Assembly (NCBI GenBank): GCA_001566295.1
Contig: KQ964249.1
Location: 1,860,001 to 1,924,000, forward strand
Reading direction: 5' to 3'
Length of the DNA: 64,000 bases
Source of the DNA: Microdochium bolleyi
Lineage: Eukaryota; Ascomycota; Sordariomycetes; Xylariales; Microdochiaceae
How positions within the stretch are numbered: position 1 is the first letter of the stretch; the number at the start of each line of letters is the position of its first letter. Under the pieces are notes generated by a model. The model searched no databases. It worked only from the letters and a program-made list of their open reading frames with translations, and was not told the origin of the DNA. Shown piece by piece: positions 13,146 through 24,322 of the stretch. A program made the position numbers and the translations under genes.

Positions 13146-14602
13146 GCCTCGCCACACTGACTATCACGCAAGACGAAAGCACCTCTACCAACATTCCCGT
13201 CATGCGAGTCACACTCAGTGGAGAGCACGGTTGCTTCCACACCGTTTCAGCATGCCATGATCTGGCAACGCCATGACGTTTTTCAGGTGCTTCTTTTTTG
13301 ATCGCACCATTAATTGTTTTTCACTTTACGCCTTTCTTTCCCTGCTGGCATTCTAGCGACATTGGTCCGGGGTTACGGGTGGACACTGTATTTATCGACA
13401 TTTGCAGGCGCGGAGGGACAATACTGGGGGGTTGTTTCGGGCTGTTGGTTTTCCAAAGATACCTCTTGTTGTATAAAGGTTTGGTAGATTTCGCATTTTG
13501 GGGGAAAACATGATGGACACAATATGGGAAGATTTCCTTTAACCCAGTCGTTGCTTACGATGACGTACCCTGATGTGGATTACTGGCGACTGCAGCTACG
13601 CATCAGAACTTCATGACAGGAAATGGAGTACTGCTTCTTGGTTGCCACGGCGCGCCGTGTGTTACTCGAAATTGGACGGCTCTTTTCTTATCGTGATTGT
13701 TGATCAATAACAGCCAAGTTCTGGTTGGTCGTGAATTGGGCTGTGCTCCAAGATCTCCCCATGCCAGTGTTTCCCGTTGTCCAATTTGCTACACCCAGCC
13801 TAGTTCAGCTCGCCACTGCATCCCAAGCATGATCTGCTTCACCATCCGCGAATGCCGTCTCCTCTGTCGACCAAGAGATGATGGTGCAATCAGCCGAGGG
13901 TACCCTACGGTATCGGCGTCCGAATTCCCAGAGGACTGGACGTGAACCCCTAATCAATGCGCTAGCGGCGTGATTGGCCGGCACCCCCACGGGCGTGTGG
14001 CTCTGCACCCCTCCAGCGGCGCGCGGGTTGTCCGTCCACCCTCCAGGGCCCACGGCTGCGCTCATCCATCACAGTCCACCTGGGCACTCCACTCAATCAA
14101 CCCAGCTCTCCACGATAACTTTTAGTGTGCTGGATCAGAACGCCGAGGCAAAACGGGCAACGGCCGGAACCACCCACACAAACACGCACGAAAGAGCCCG
14201 CCCAACAACAGCTTGTGCCGACTTGCTCGCAGCACAGCGAGCAGACTGCGTTGCTACGGCCCGGTGCGCAGCATCACAGGATTTCTACGGCTTCGTCGGG
14301 AGCCGGCCCTTGCGACTTCTTCGGATCTGCACGAGGCTGAGAGATAAGCCGGCTGGTTGCGCGACCGCGCACGCTGGGCCAGCGGGGGACATTGGCCCCG
14401 AGGCCTTCGCGGGGGCAGAAGAGGAGGAGGACTTTCTTCTTCTTTCTGCGCACAATTCCCATTGCCGGGAGCACGCTTTGTCCTGAGATCCTGGTCGGGA
14501 CAAAGACGACGGGCCCGAGAGACGACGGCCTCGCCTGAGGGAAAAGCCGACCCGCCGGCTCGCTTGCCTCGGCGCAAGTTGGAAGGCACGCAGCAGGCAG
14601 GC
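13146..14602. other. Intergenic between MFS-1 and the Zn2Cys6 regulator
   Basis: No gene was seen. The first part contains the 3' region of the transporter. From about 14.0 kb the DNA is GC- and Arg-codon-rich and forms the 5' leader of the regulator. An ATG at 14357 is in frame with the regulator and would add 82 residues, but the extension is Arg/Gly-rich with no domain and is probably untranslated leader. Confidence 0.5.
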
Positions 14603-17600
14603 ATGCCATCACCGGCGCAGCCCGCGGCCAAGCGCCAGCGCCAGCTGTCGCCATCGGAGAACGAGTCGCCCGGGTCCGCAGCGGTGGAAGACTCGCCCGC
14701 CGGGACGGAGCAGTCGGATGGCACGAAGGCTGGTGCTTCCTCCGCAGCTGGGGGCGGCGGTGGAGGGGGTGGAGGCCCCGGGGGAGGGAACAGCACGAGC
14801 TTCCGCAACGTGAGCGCGTGCAACAGGTGTCGCCTGCGCAAGAACAGGTGCGACCAGAAGCTGCCCAGTTGCGCGAGCTGCGCCAAGGCCGGCGTGTCGT
14901 GCGTGGGCTACGATCCGATCACGAAGAGGGAGATCCCCAGGAGGTATGTCATTGTATCCTGGTGAAGTGAGGTCCTGGCAAGAAGTGCTATCTCTGCATT
15001 GCCTCGGTGGAATGATCTCGAGACGGCTATGGATGGTGCTAACGACTCGATACTAAAAAGCTACGTCTTCTATCTTGAGACGCGCGTTGATCAATTGGAG
15101 ACGCTTCTGGCCGCAAACAACATCCAAGCGCCCTCGGCGGATAAGCTCGAGTACTGCTCGCGCCCAGGAGCTCAGGCTGTGCTGGACAAGGTCATGGCAG
15201 ATGCTTCAGATCCTATGGTCTCGCACGCCCCCACGGACGTTCCGGACACTTCCAGACCGCAGAGTCGTGATGGCGACGACGTCCGGCCTGGCAGCAGGCA
15301 GACCAGACCAGGCGGCGGCAAGCCCAGGTCGCTAGGCTCGACAAACGGCATATCCTTTGCGCGTGTCGTGTTCGCCGCGGTCCAGTCATCCGTGGGCGAT
15401 CAGAAGTCGAGCTCCGACAAGACTGGCCCGCGGCCGTCGAAGCGCAGGGACTCGGCCCACCAGCATGGCGGCGCCGGCGGCACGTCGATGCGCGACTCCT
15501 TCTTCGGCCTGCACACACGGCCGACGATCAACCCGGCCGAGTTCCCAGACCGGGAGCTTGCGAGCAAGTTGGTCAGCCTCTACTTTGAGCATGCCAACCC
15601 GCAGATCCCCGTGCTGCACCGCGGCGAGTTCATGGAGATTTTTGACCTGGCGTACTCGAAGGAGGACAGCGGCCGGGCGTGCGGGTCAAAAGAGCTGTAC
15701 ATACTAAACATGGTCTTCGCCATCGGCGGCGGTATCATCATGGACGCCCAGGCGACATCGACGGGCAGGGGCGGGGCTCTGAAGAGGCAGGCGCAGCCGG
15801 AGGAGTACCACGCCAGCGCCATCGTGCACCTTGAGGCATGTCTGGCGAACAGCGGCGGTGGGCTGGAGGAACTCCAGGCTGTGCTCCTCCTAGCTAATTT
15901 CGCTCTGCTGCGGCCCGTTCCGCCGGGTTTATGGTAAGTCAACACCCTGAAATATCTGTTCTTTCACCGAACCGAGAGCTGAATGCCAACATGCAGGTAT
16001 ATCGTGGGAGTCGCTGTGCGCCTGGCAGTCGATCTTGGGCTTCACTACGAGGACGGGAAGGATGTCGAGTTCGATCTGGCCGGCTCCGCGCCCTCAGCAT
16101 CGAGTGAGTCACGAGAAGCCCAATTCAAAGAAAAGGGCAGACGGGAGTTTGTGCGAGATCTTAGACGGCGTCTCTGGTGGTGCACTTATTCGCTCGACCG
16201 GCTCGTAAGCACCTGTGTTGGCAGGCCCTTTGGCGTGTCCGACCAGGTCATCACGACCGAGTTCCCATCCCTGCTGGAGGACAAGTTCATCACTGCCCAG
16301 GGGTTCACGAGGAAACCCGTCGAGGGCGAGCCGACGTACAAGGCGGTGGCCAGGCACTACTTCCGCCTGCGCCTGCTGCAGTCTGAGATCCTGCAGGTGC
16401 TGCAGTACCAGCAGACACAGATCGCCCGTTTCAACGGGCAGAACGTGCGCAACGAGTACATGCACACGAACCTGCCCTCGCCGTTCCTCGCGCGCTTCAC
16501 TTCCTTCCGTGACTGGCGGCGGCACATTGACCAGCGGCTGTTTGAGTGGAAGGCCTCGGCGCCAACTAAGGCGCAGTCGGGCGTCGCCTTCTCCCCCGAG
16601 TTCCTCGAGCTCAACTACTGGCAGACTATCATCATGCTGTACCGGCAGAGCCTGAGTGTGCCGTCCATGTTTGAGGGCGAGTATAACACCTCCAAGGAGG
16701 TCAACAGCCCGTCCGTGTTCACCGCCGAGCAGCGCGACGACGAGGAGAGGGTGTACCTCAAGGTGGCCGAGGCCGGACAGAAGATCCTGCGGCTATACCG
16801 GCAGCTCCACCTCGTTGGGCTGGTCAACTATACGTACCTGGCGACGCACCACCTCTTCATGGCAGGCATTTCGTACTTGTACGCGATCTGGCATTCGCCG
16901 ATTGTCAGAAGCCGCTTGGTAAGTCCTGTTTCATTTCCGGATAATGGCCATATGCCATGACACTAACCAATCCGCAATCTTTCAGACCATGGACGAGGTC
17001 GACTTCACCATGCTCGCAGCCACTTCAGTCTTCACAGACCTGATCGACAAGTGCCCGCCAGCGGAGGCCTGCCGGGACGCATTCGACCGCACAGCCAAAG
17101 CCACAATCAGGATGGCTCACTCGACAGGAGGCTTCGGGCAGGTGCTGTTGAGCCGAAATCAACAAGTATCACGAGGGAGTGGTGACAACGACTATATCTC
17201 GTCCCGCGACGCCGCCGCCAACAACCGGAACTGGCATCCTGCGCGCAGGTCCCTTGAGAACACGGCCGCGTTTCATCAGAGTCCGAACGTCTACGGGTAC
17301 GCCAGTGCCGCTGCCGCTGCTGCCGGTTCTGCGACCACCCAGGACTCGCCGGCGACACCATACCCACGGATCAAGACTGAGCAGGACGGCTACTCGGCGC
17401 TGCGGACGCCACTGCCTGGCGCGAGTGCCGGGGAAAATATGCTGGACGGCATGTCCGCGCACTCGAATCTGGACCCCGTGCTCAGCAGCGTCTCGCCCGC
17501 CGCGGGACAGGTCGGGTCGCCGATATCCGTCCGGAGCCTGACACCGCGGTCTGCCACCGCACCACAATATCCGGGCGGCATGGCAGCCGGCGACTCCAGC

Positions 17601-17909
17601 ACGTACGGCATGCTGCGCTCGCCGCCGGCTGGGTACGGAGGTGCCGGTAGCGACGGTGTGGCGTCGCTGTCTTATAGCGACCTGCAGGGCATGGACTTCC
17701 TGCAGGAGCTGCATCAGCAGCCGGGGCAGATGGACCAGGACTCAGATGTGTTGGGGGGCGTGGGAGGGGGAGGGTTTGGGGATCCAGACATGCAGATGGA
17801 TGTTGGGCTGGGCATGGGCTGGGAGGGCATGCATCATGACTTTAGCGACGGGCAGCAGGTCGACCTGTTTGATGGGTTTTTCTTTGGCGGGAGCGGCGGT
17901 AATGGGTAG
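14603..17909 (+). CDS. Zn(II)2Cys6 transcription factor with fungal-specific regulatory domain
   Basis: A predicted 1019-residue nuclear DNA-binding regulator from four exons: 14603-14943, 15061-15933, 15997-16918 and 16986-17909, closing exactly in frame. The zinc cluster lies at residues 73-100 with spacing C-X2-C-X6-C-X6-C-X2-C-X6-C (Cys 73, 76, 83, 90, 93, 100). The linker that follows (DPITKREIPRSYVFYLETR, about 104-122) resembles that of yeast PPR1, and a short coiled-coil dimerisation segment comes next. The middle region (roughly 290-750) holds the fungal_trans homology domain, including the RRRLWWC-like stretch around 16165-16185. The C-terminal third is rich in Ala, Gly, Ser and Gln, as in activation domains. 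A nine-residue Gly run precedes the zinc cluster. Targets are unknown; the PPR1-like linker only suggests the class of DNA spacing. An alternative upstream ATG at 14357 is possible. Confidence 0.92.
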
Positions 17910-18594
17910 CTTCCAGGACATGTGTAGCTCGGTAGACAGAAGGACCATCAGGGGTGGCCGGAATGATACAAGTATGTCGGCGCGTGGCTGCAGGCTCGTG
18001 TTGACACGTTCTTGTACGACCTATTCGAGCATTCATCCGTGAAATCTGCCTGGAAGCTCTTCTGAACACCCCGATGTGCTCCCTTTACGCACCTCTGAGG
18101 GGATCTAGAGCTGCCGAATGCTGCATTCGAGGTGGAGACCATTCGCTCCGAGCGGTGGTTTCACATGCTTGGAAAAGTGCTCCCGAAGCGGCGGATGCCA
18201 ATGACGTCACAGTCAGCACCTCGCTACGTTCGACCTGCAGCTTCAATTTGGAGCTCTCAGGCAGATGCCTGCATCAATTGACATGTGCTGGAAAGCTTCG
18301 GCACGGCTCTCTGATTCGCGCACTAACTCAGTCGGGGAAGCTCATCGGTCCTGGAAAGAGCTTTGAATGAGTCTTTCGACCCTGTGGCTCCTGTCTGCTT
18401 CCGTGATTGCCGTTCCTCCCCCATCGTACTTCTTCCTTCTGTAGGGCAGAGCCGCATCTTCCGACAACTACCACAGCGCCTCGTCCAAACCTCTTTGATA
18501 CATTTCGTGCCCGCCTCAGGGTACTCCTAAGTCATCAAACTTCTTGCTATCCACTTTCCCACCGACCGCGAACCAAACACACACACAGGGCGAC
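17910..18594. other. Intergenic, no gene
   Basis: This holds the 3' region of the zinc-cluster gene and the promoter of the NTF2-like gene. The last 200 bases are CT/CA-rich and end in an ACACACACA run just before the ATG. No other feature was seen. Confidence 0.5.
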
Positions 18595-19422
18595 ATGGAG
18601 AACCCGGCACAGGAGATCGAGACGGTCATCCGCTCGCTCACCCAGGGCACCAGCAAGGACCAGGAGACCGCGCTCCACACATACTTCCTACCCAACGCAT
18701 ACTTCATCCATCCCTTCTGCCGAGTCCCCTCGTTCGCCTTCGGAGGCGTCAACAGCGACACACTCTCGCAGGGGCAGCATGATGTCACGTCGCCCGACCC
18801 TGCCAACAAGAGGTGGCCCCTCAACTCGCGGTTGCTTGTCCAGATGGTGTACTTGTGGTACAAGATCCTCTCGCCCACCATCGACTTGGCCGTCGACAGC
18901 GTTGCTTTTGACGAGAAAGCTGCGCTGCTCTACGTCACTATCCGTCAGACCTTCACTCTCTGGTTCGTGCCCTTCAACTTGTGGCAGGCCAAGGTCAAGC
19001 TCGTCAGCGTGCTTGAGCTCGCATCGCTGCCCGCAGAAGGCCACAGCAACAGCAGCCGCGGCCACCGACTCCGGCCACATGATGAGAACGGCGAGGAGAT
19101 GCCATCCTACGCACAGGTGGCAGCCCCGGGAAGCACGCCTGCACTTCACGACGGCAACCACGCAGGCTCCTCGACAACGACCATGGTGAATGGCGACGGG
19201 CCGGGCCACAGCAACAATAAGCGCTTCTACATCAAGGGTCAGGAGGACCACTACCAGGTTGACCAGTGGCTCAAGTTTGTGTCGCCGCTCAGCCTGCTGT
19301 GGGTTCTCTGGCAGTTTTTTGCCACTCTCCTCTGCGTTCTCGGAGTGGCCTTCCTGTGGCCGGTCACCGTCGTGGCGGACTCGCAGCGGCAGAAGAGCCG
19401 ACAGAAGAGCAAGCGCGGTTGA
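18595..19422 (+). CDS. SigF/NTF2-like domain membrane protein
   Basis: A single-exon gene for 275 residues. The N-terminal part (about 1-145) has the cone-shaped NTF2-like pattern of fungal SigF-like proteins: an initial helix (ENPAQEIETVIRSLTQ), a segment rich in aromatic residues (YFLPNAYFIHPFCRVPSF) and a strand-rich part ending in TLWFVPFNLWQAKVKLVSVLEL. A low-complexity Ser/Gly/His linker follows. One or two hydrophobic segments come near the C-terminus (SLLWVLWQFFATLLCVLGVAFLWPVTVV), and a basic tail ends the protein. Family members are widespread in ascomycetes but functionally undescribed. An upstream in-frame ATG at 18544 exists, but the 18595 start has the conserved MENP-type N-terminus and a better context (GCGACATGG). 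Confidence 0.85.
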   Translation: MENPAQEIETVIRSLTQGTSKDQETALHTYFLPNAYFIHPFCRVPSFAFGGVNSDTLSQGQHDVTSPDPANKRWPLNSRLLVQMVYLWYKILSPTIDLAVDSVAFDEKAALLYVTIRQTFTLWFVPFNLWQAKVKLVSVLELASLPAEGHSNSSRGHRLRPHDENGEEMPSYAQVAAPGSTPALHDGNHAGSSTTTMVNGDGPGHSNNKRFYIKGQEDHYQVDQWLKFVSPLSLLWVLWQFFATLLCVLGVAFLWPVTVVADSQRQKSRQKSKRG

Positions 19423-20300
19423 CGTGGTTGGCATTGATACAATGAACAGGGCTGGCAACCAAAAAGAACTGAACTTGGGCATTACTCGCCATTGCCCTGA
19501 AAAAGGCCAGAAGGTATTTCAGTTCTTCTCTAGAGCTCTGGGCGAACGGAAGCTGGTCAGGTGATATAGCCTGGACTGTACAGGGCTACTTCTTCATAAC
19601 TTATGAGAAATGCGTAGATACGGAGGTGCGGCACCTGGCCAAAATTGCAATGCCAACGTAGTAGTGCTCACGGTCCGACATCAAAAATAATTGTAATTTT
19701 CGACAGCCAACATTGCAATGCTGTCTGTTTCAGCAACGACAACGACGACGATGTGCTGGCGAGGTTTCTGCTGGGTTGCTTCAATTGGTTGTTGCGAAAG
19801 TGTCGTGGCCTGCATTTTGTTTCATGTCGGCGTTGTCGCAAAGGTGGTGCTCTCTGACTCGCTGCAGATCCGCCCCTCACCCCTGATGAGCCTAAAGCCC
19901 CCTGCACGACAACCGCCAGGCAACGCTTTGCGCATCCTCATCCCGGTGTCCCCCAACACACCTCGACCGCCCAGCTCAGGGACTCGGGTCGGTCAGCAAG
20001 CACACATTGTATGGACTACACGATCACACGAGCGATTTCACAGCCTCGAAAAGGCGGCGAGCCGAGCCTACAACAACGTCACTCATTCAATCGCCAGCCC
20101 TGGTCCTTCCACCATCGACCACACACTCCTTCAAATCGGCGGTCGGGACCTTGCGACAGGTCGAATCCCATTTCCCACGAGTTCGATACTCGCCTCTGGG
20201 CGGGTTGGAAAATTACCAGTCTGAATCCGCTGTGCTTTCGCAGCAGAGCAAAACATAATTGCAGAAGAGCTTGTCCTTGAGGGACAGTCTCCCACTCCGA
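19423..20300. other. Intergenic, no gene
   Basis: Terminator and 3' region of the NTF2-like gene followed by the leader of the gene at 20301. No domain or RNA gene was recognised. Confidence 0.5.
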
Positions 20301-21305
20301 ATGGCGCCGACTCTGCCCGCAGCCAGCGGTGGCAGCGGTGCAGGTCATGACGACAAGACTACCAGACTGGCGATCCGCCTCATCAACTCACTAGCCCGTC
20401 AGCTCGGCAGCACTATCTCACGGCTCGTCGATCACGACCTCTCAACTCCCCAGCTACAGCCGCAATTACAACCACAAACACATGAACGACGAGCGACCGC
20501 CGGCGTAGGCACGATCCCCGAGGGCTACGGGCTCGCGCGGTCACCGCCCCCCGGCGTGGTCGCCGGTATCGTCGTCGGGTCCGTCGCGGCGTTCCTTTTC
20601 GCGCTCTGGGTTCTATACTTCTGTATCAACTTTGGCGTGCCCGGCCGCCCTGTCGAGTCCGTGTACGGCGGCGGGACGGCGACGAACCCGTCCATGTCGG
20701 TCGTCTCGCGGCACCGGTCGCGCAGCAGACGGCGGACAGGCACCGTGATCACGGCCGGCGGGCCGGCGGCTGCGGCTGCGGCGGTCATAGCGGTGGAAGG
20801 GGCGCGGAGGAGCCGCAAGTCGAAGCACCGGTCGCGGTCGAGATCGCTGTCCCGGTCGCGATCGCGGCCCGCGATGATGGAGGTGCGCAGGGAGAAGAGC
20901 ACGTCGAGACGTGTCAGTGCGCGCTCCGGCGGCGGTGGCAGCGGGCGAGGAGGAGGTGGAGGTGGCGGCAGGGGCGGGGGTTACACATATCACAACCCCA
21001 ACTCTGATCAGATCATTGTCGAGGAGGAGATGTCGTCGATACGCAGCAGAAGCAGGAGCCGGCCGCCGCCGGCGGGTATGGCCCCCCCGCCGAGGGGTGT
21101 CCCGGTTGTCATGACGGCTGGGCAGCGAGGTGGTCCCGCACCTGGAGGGCGGCCGCCGCGGGTGGTGCCCTCGTCGATCATGAGCAGCGAGGACTACAGC
21201 CATAGCGAGAGCGATTCGGAGGACGATGACGAGATTGTGGTGATGGAGGAGAACTCTACGCCGCCAAGGAGTCGGAGGGGAGGAGGGGGCAAGGGTCGGA
21301 GGTAA
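20301..21305 (+). CDS. Single-pass membrane protein with Arg/Ser-rich and Gly-rich tail
   Basis: A single-exon gene for 334 residues, family not recognised. One clear membrane segment (about residues 86-112, VVAGIVVGSVAAFLFALWVLYF core) follows a Gln/Pro-rich N-terminus without a cleavable signal. The long C-terminal part is probably cytosolic. It has clustered RS dipeptides (SRHRSRSRRR and RSRSRSLSRSRSR regions), a Gly/Arg tract resembling RGG boxes, and a conserved-looking acidic stretch (DYSHSESDSEDDDEIVVMEE) before a basic Gly-rich end. Similar one-TM RS-rich proteins are common in Sordariomycetes and have no assigned function. The start at 20301 is the first ATG of the open frame. Confidence 0.75.
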   Translation: MAPTLPAASGGSGAGHDDKTTRLAIRLINSLARQLGSTISRLVDHDLSTPQLQPQLQPQTHERRATAGVGTIPEGYGLARSPPPGVVAGIVVGSVAAFLFALWVLYFCINFGVPGRPVESVYGGGTATNPSMSVVSRHRSRSRRRTGTVITAGGPAAAAAAVIAVEGARRSRKSKHRSRSRSLSRSRSRPAMMEVRREKSTSRRVSARSGGGGSGRGGGGGGGRGGGYTYHNPNSDQIIVEEEMSSIRSRSRSRPPPAGMAPPPRGVPVVMTAGQRGGPAPGGRPPRVVPSSIMSSEDYSHSESDSEDDDEIVVMEENSTPPRSRRGGGGKGRR

Positions 21306-21824
21306 TTGGTTCGTAGGGCAGGTGACGAAAAGGGAAAAGAAAATGTCGGATCCAAACTCGTCTCAGGTTCATGTGTCACTTTAAATGTTCTGCTGTGAGC
21401 GGCTGTTGGATTGCGGTGTCTAATGCTGGATTTGCGTCTCGTTACAGCGAACACATCACTCAATTGTACATCAACTATTCCAATCTCAGAGATATCCTGC
21501 TTCACCAATAGGGAGAGAAACATCGGCCGAAGGCGATACTCCACGCAAAAGCTGAGGGGGAGTTGATCTGCCTGCAAAAGGGCATGCTCGGATGGAGAAT
21601 TCAGGCGACGTCACCAACGTCAAGCATTTGGACCCCCATTGGACCCCTGTCACTGAATTGGCCGACAACCCTCAACCCTGAGGACCACCTGAGCTTGAAA
21701 CCTTTCTGGCACTCATTGCTCCGCCGCCTTTCCCTGCATCTTCCCATCAACACATTCCATGCACGCAGCTGTCCATCTTACACGCCCACCACAGTGACGG
21801 CCGCGAGGGCAGGACGTAGCAGTC
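21306..21824. other. Intergenic, no gene
   Basis: Short spacer carrying the promoter of the phosphatase gene. Nothing else was seen. Confidence 0.5.
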
Positions 21825-23458
21825 ATGGGTAGCCTGTTCCAATTCCCCAAAGCGGAGGGGTACCAGCCGCTGCCTGAAAATGTTACCCGCGAGGAGCTCG
21901 ACCGGCGAGCCGACGAAGCGGCGGGCAGACACCGCAGGTTTCTGCGGCTCACGTTCATGGCGTGCATCCTCTTCGTCCTGGGTGCGACGCTGGGGTATAC
22001 GCTGACGCGATCGAGGTAAGCTCTTCACCTAAGCCATGACCGATCATGCGGAATGATATATATGTTTCAACAAACAACCTAACATGCAGCAGCAGCAAAT
22101 CAGAAAAATACTGCGAGACCTGGGAAGATGGCTACCAATGCGCGCCCGAGATCTCGAGGCTCTGGGGCCAGTACTCGCCCTTCTGGCCCGTCGAGTCCGA
22201 CATCTCGCCGGCGGTGCCGGAGGGGTGCGAGGTGTCGTTCGCGCAGGTGCTGTCGCGGCACGGCGCGCGGGACCCGACGCTCGGCAAGTCCAAGGCGTAC
22301 GGCGCGCTGATCGCGCGGATCCACGCCCAGGTGGCAGAGTACGGCGCCGGCGCGGCCTTCCTGCGCGACTACGAGTACAGGCTCGGCGCGGACGAGCTCT
22401 CGGCGTTTGGCGAGCAGCAGCTCGTCAACTCGGGCATCCGGTTCTACCACCGCTATCGGGCCCTGGCGCGCAGGTCGACGCCGTTTGTCCGCAGCGCGGG
22501 CCAGCACCGCGTCGTCGAGTCGGCGCGCAAGTGGACCGAGGGCTTCCACGCGTCGCGCGAGGCGGACAAGCATGCGGAAGCTGACGAGGGGTGGCCGTAC
22601 CACATCCTTGAGATCCCGGAGTACCGGCCACACAACAACACCCTGAGCCCGGACACATGCCCGGCGTTCGAGGCGGGGTCGGACCTCGGCCGCAAGGCGC
22701 AGGCGACGTTCCTGGGCGAGTTCGCGCCGGCCATCACGGCGCGGCTCAACGCCGCGCTCCCGGGGGCGGACCTTGACGACGTGGACACGACGTACCTGAT
22801 GGACCTGTGCCCCTTTGAGACGGTCGCGGACCGCTACGGCCGGCCCTCGCGGATCTGCACACTCTTCTCGCCCGACGAGTGGGCCGACTACGACTACTTC
22901 CAGTCCCTGGGCAAGTGGTACGGGTACTCGAGCGGGAACCCGCTGGGGCCGACGCAGGGCGTGGGCTTCGCCAACGAGCTCATCGCGCGGCTCACGGGCC
23001 GGCCCGTCGAGGACCACACGAGCACCAACTCGACGCTCGACTCGTCGCCCGAGACGTTCCCCCTGCGGGACCGCGGCGTGTATGCCGACTTTAGCCACGA
23101 CAACGACATGGCGGCCATGTTTGGCGCGCTGGGCTTGTACAATGCGACAGCGCAGCTCGACAAGCATTCACGACAGAATCCGCGCGAGACCAAGGGGTTC
23201 GCGGCGAGCTGGACGGTGCCGTTTGGCGCGCGGATGTACGTGGAGAAAATGACCTGCCATGGCGGTCCCAGGACCAGCAGCAGAAGCAGCAGGGAGCAGG
23301 GTAAGAGGGAAGAGCTGGTCAGGGTCCTTGTGAACGACCGCGTGATTCCGTTGCAGAACTGTGGCGCGGACGAGCTCGGGCGCTGCCCGCTGAGCAGGTT
23401 CGTGGAGAGCCTTGGATTTGCGCGGAGCGGTGGGCACTGGGATCAGTGTTACGTGTAG
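21825..23458 (+). CDS. Histidine acid phosphatase / 3-phytase-like, membrane-anchored
   Basis: A predicted 519-residue enzyme from two exons (21825-22015, 22090-23458). Histidine acid phosphatases hydrolyse phosphomonoesters, including phytate, through a phosphohistidine intermediate. The catalytic loop RHGARDP is at residues 120-126 (nucleophile His121), and the proton-donor motif SHDND is at 399-403 (His400, Asp401). The ectodomain has many Cys, as in disulfide-bonded PhyA-type enzymes (for example Cys72 and Cys81 near the start, and LQNCGADELGRC near the end). Instead of a cleavable signal peptide there is a charged N-terminus and a single membrane segment at about 39-60, so it is probably a type II membrane protein with the enzyme on the lumenal or outer side. 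The intron ends in a triple NAG acceptor (CAGCAGCAG). Substrate specificity cannot be decided from sequence. Confidence 0.92.
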
Positions 23459-24322
23459 ATTTAATCCCGATCTCGAGGGTATCAAGCATTGGCACTCCGT
23501 GTTCTGTCTCCTGTGGACGGAAGTCAGGGATGTCTGCAACGTGACGAGGTCAACACGCTGGTTCCCAAAGGGTTCTCAAGTCGCAAGCATAATGGGCGTG
23601 CTATACCTGGAACCGAGCAGTGGGGCCCGTTCTCAGACCCCTGCGCGAGTTCGGATCCAGGGTGTTTTCTGCATGCAGACAGCTGGGCAGGCAAAGTGGC
23701 TGGATTCCCGCCCGCAATCTACATACCTTAAGGCACTCACTCGTAGGCAGGAAGCTGGCAGGAGCTGGAGCTGGAACTAGGAGCTTTTGCCTGTTTCGGG
23801 AGAGAGTAATCCCACCTATGTGTGTGTCTTTGTTCGTCCTGGCCCAGCCCGTCAGCAGCAATCCCCCTGGCCTTGCTTGCCCTCTCTCTTTGTGCATGTT
23901 CTGGAGAGCCCGACACGGATCTGCATCCTCACAATTGCATCGTCCTTCCTTGCGTCTGTACTGTCTTTGCCACGCCATTGCTTCTGGAACAGGTACGTTG
24001 CTGGGACCAAGCCTGCTCCCGCCCGTGATCGCCAAGCTTTTGCGACCCTGTCAGCCCCGAGTGCACTTCGCAGGCCCCTCCAGTCTCCAGTCTCCAGTCT
24101 CCAGTGGGCCTCCACGTTCTGTTGGCCCGGCTCCGCTGACGCAATCCACGCAGGCAGGCGCAGTCAACCAAGTCCCACCCCGGTTTTCTTGATCTCAACT
24201 TCGAAGCCTCCAACCTCTGAAGTGAATCGTCGCAATCCACGAGCGCACACAGGAACGATCGAAAGGATCACAAGGAATACACACGGCAAAGCTCAAGCGC
24301 TACGCGCTCCACGTCCAACACA
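23459..24322. other. Intergenic, no gene
   Basis: The spacer contains the 3' region of the phosphatase gene and a CT-rich promoter before 24323. It carries a small tandem repeat at 24078-24105 (listed separately). No gene was seen. Confidence 0.5.
24078..24105 (+). repeat. Tandem repeat, 4 x CTCCAGT
   Basis: Four exact head-to-tail copies of the heptamer CTCCAGT about 220 bases upstream of the ATG of the next gene. It lies in a CT-rich leader and looks like a short minisatellite; no function is implied. Confidence 0.9.

Noticed and set aside
14357..14602. In-frame N-terminal extension of the Zn2Cys6 regulator
   Set aside because: Arg/Gly-rich, no conserved residues, and a better start lies at 14603; kept as an alternative only.
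22100..23167. 355-codon antisense frame over the phosphatase gene
   Set aside because: Antisense shadow of a GC3-rich exon; the sense strand carries an intact enzyme.
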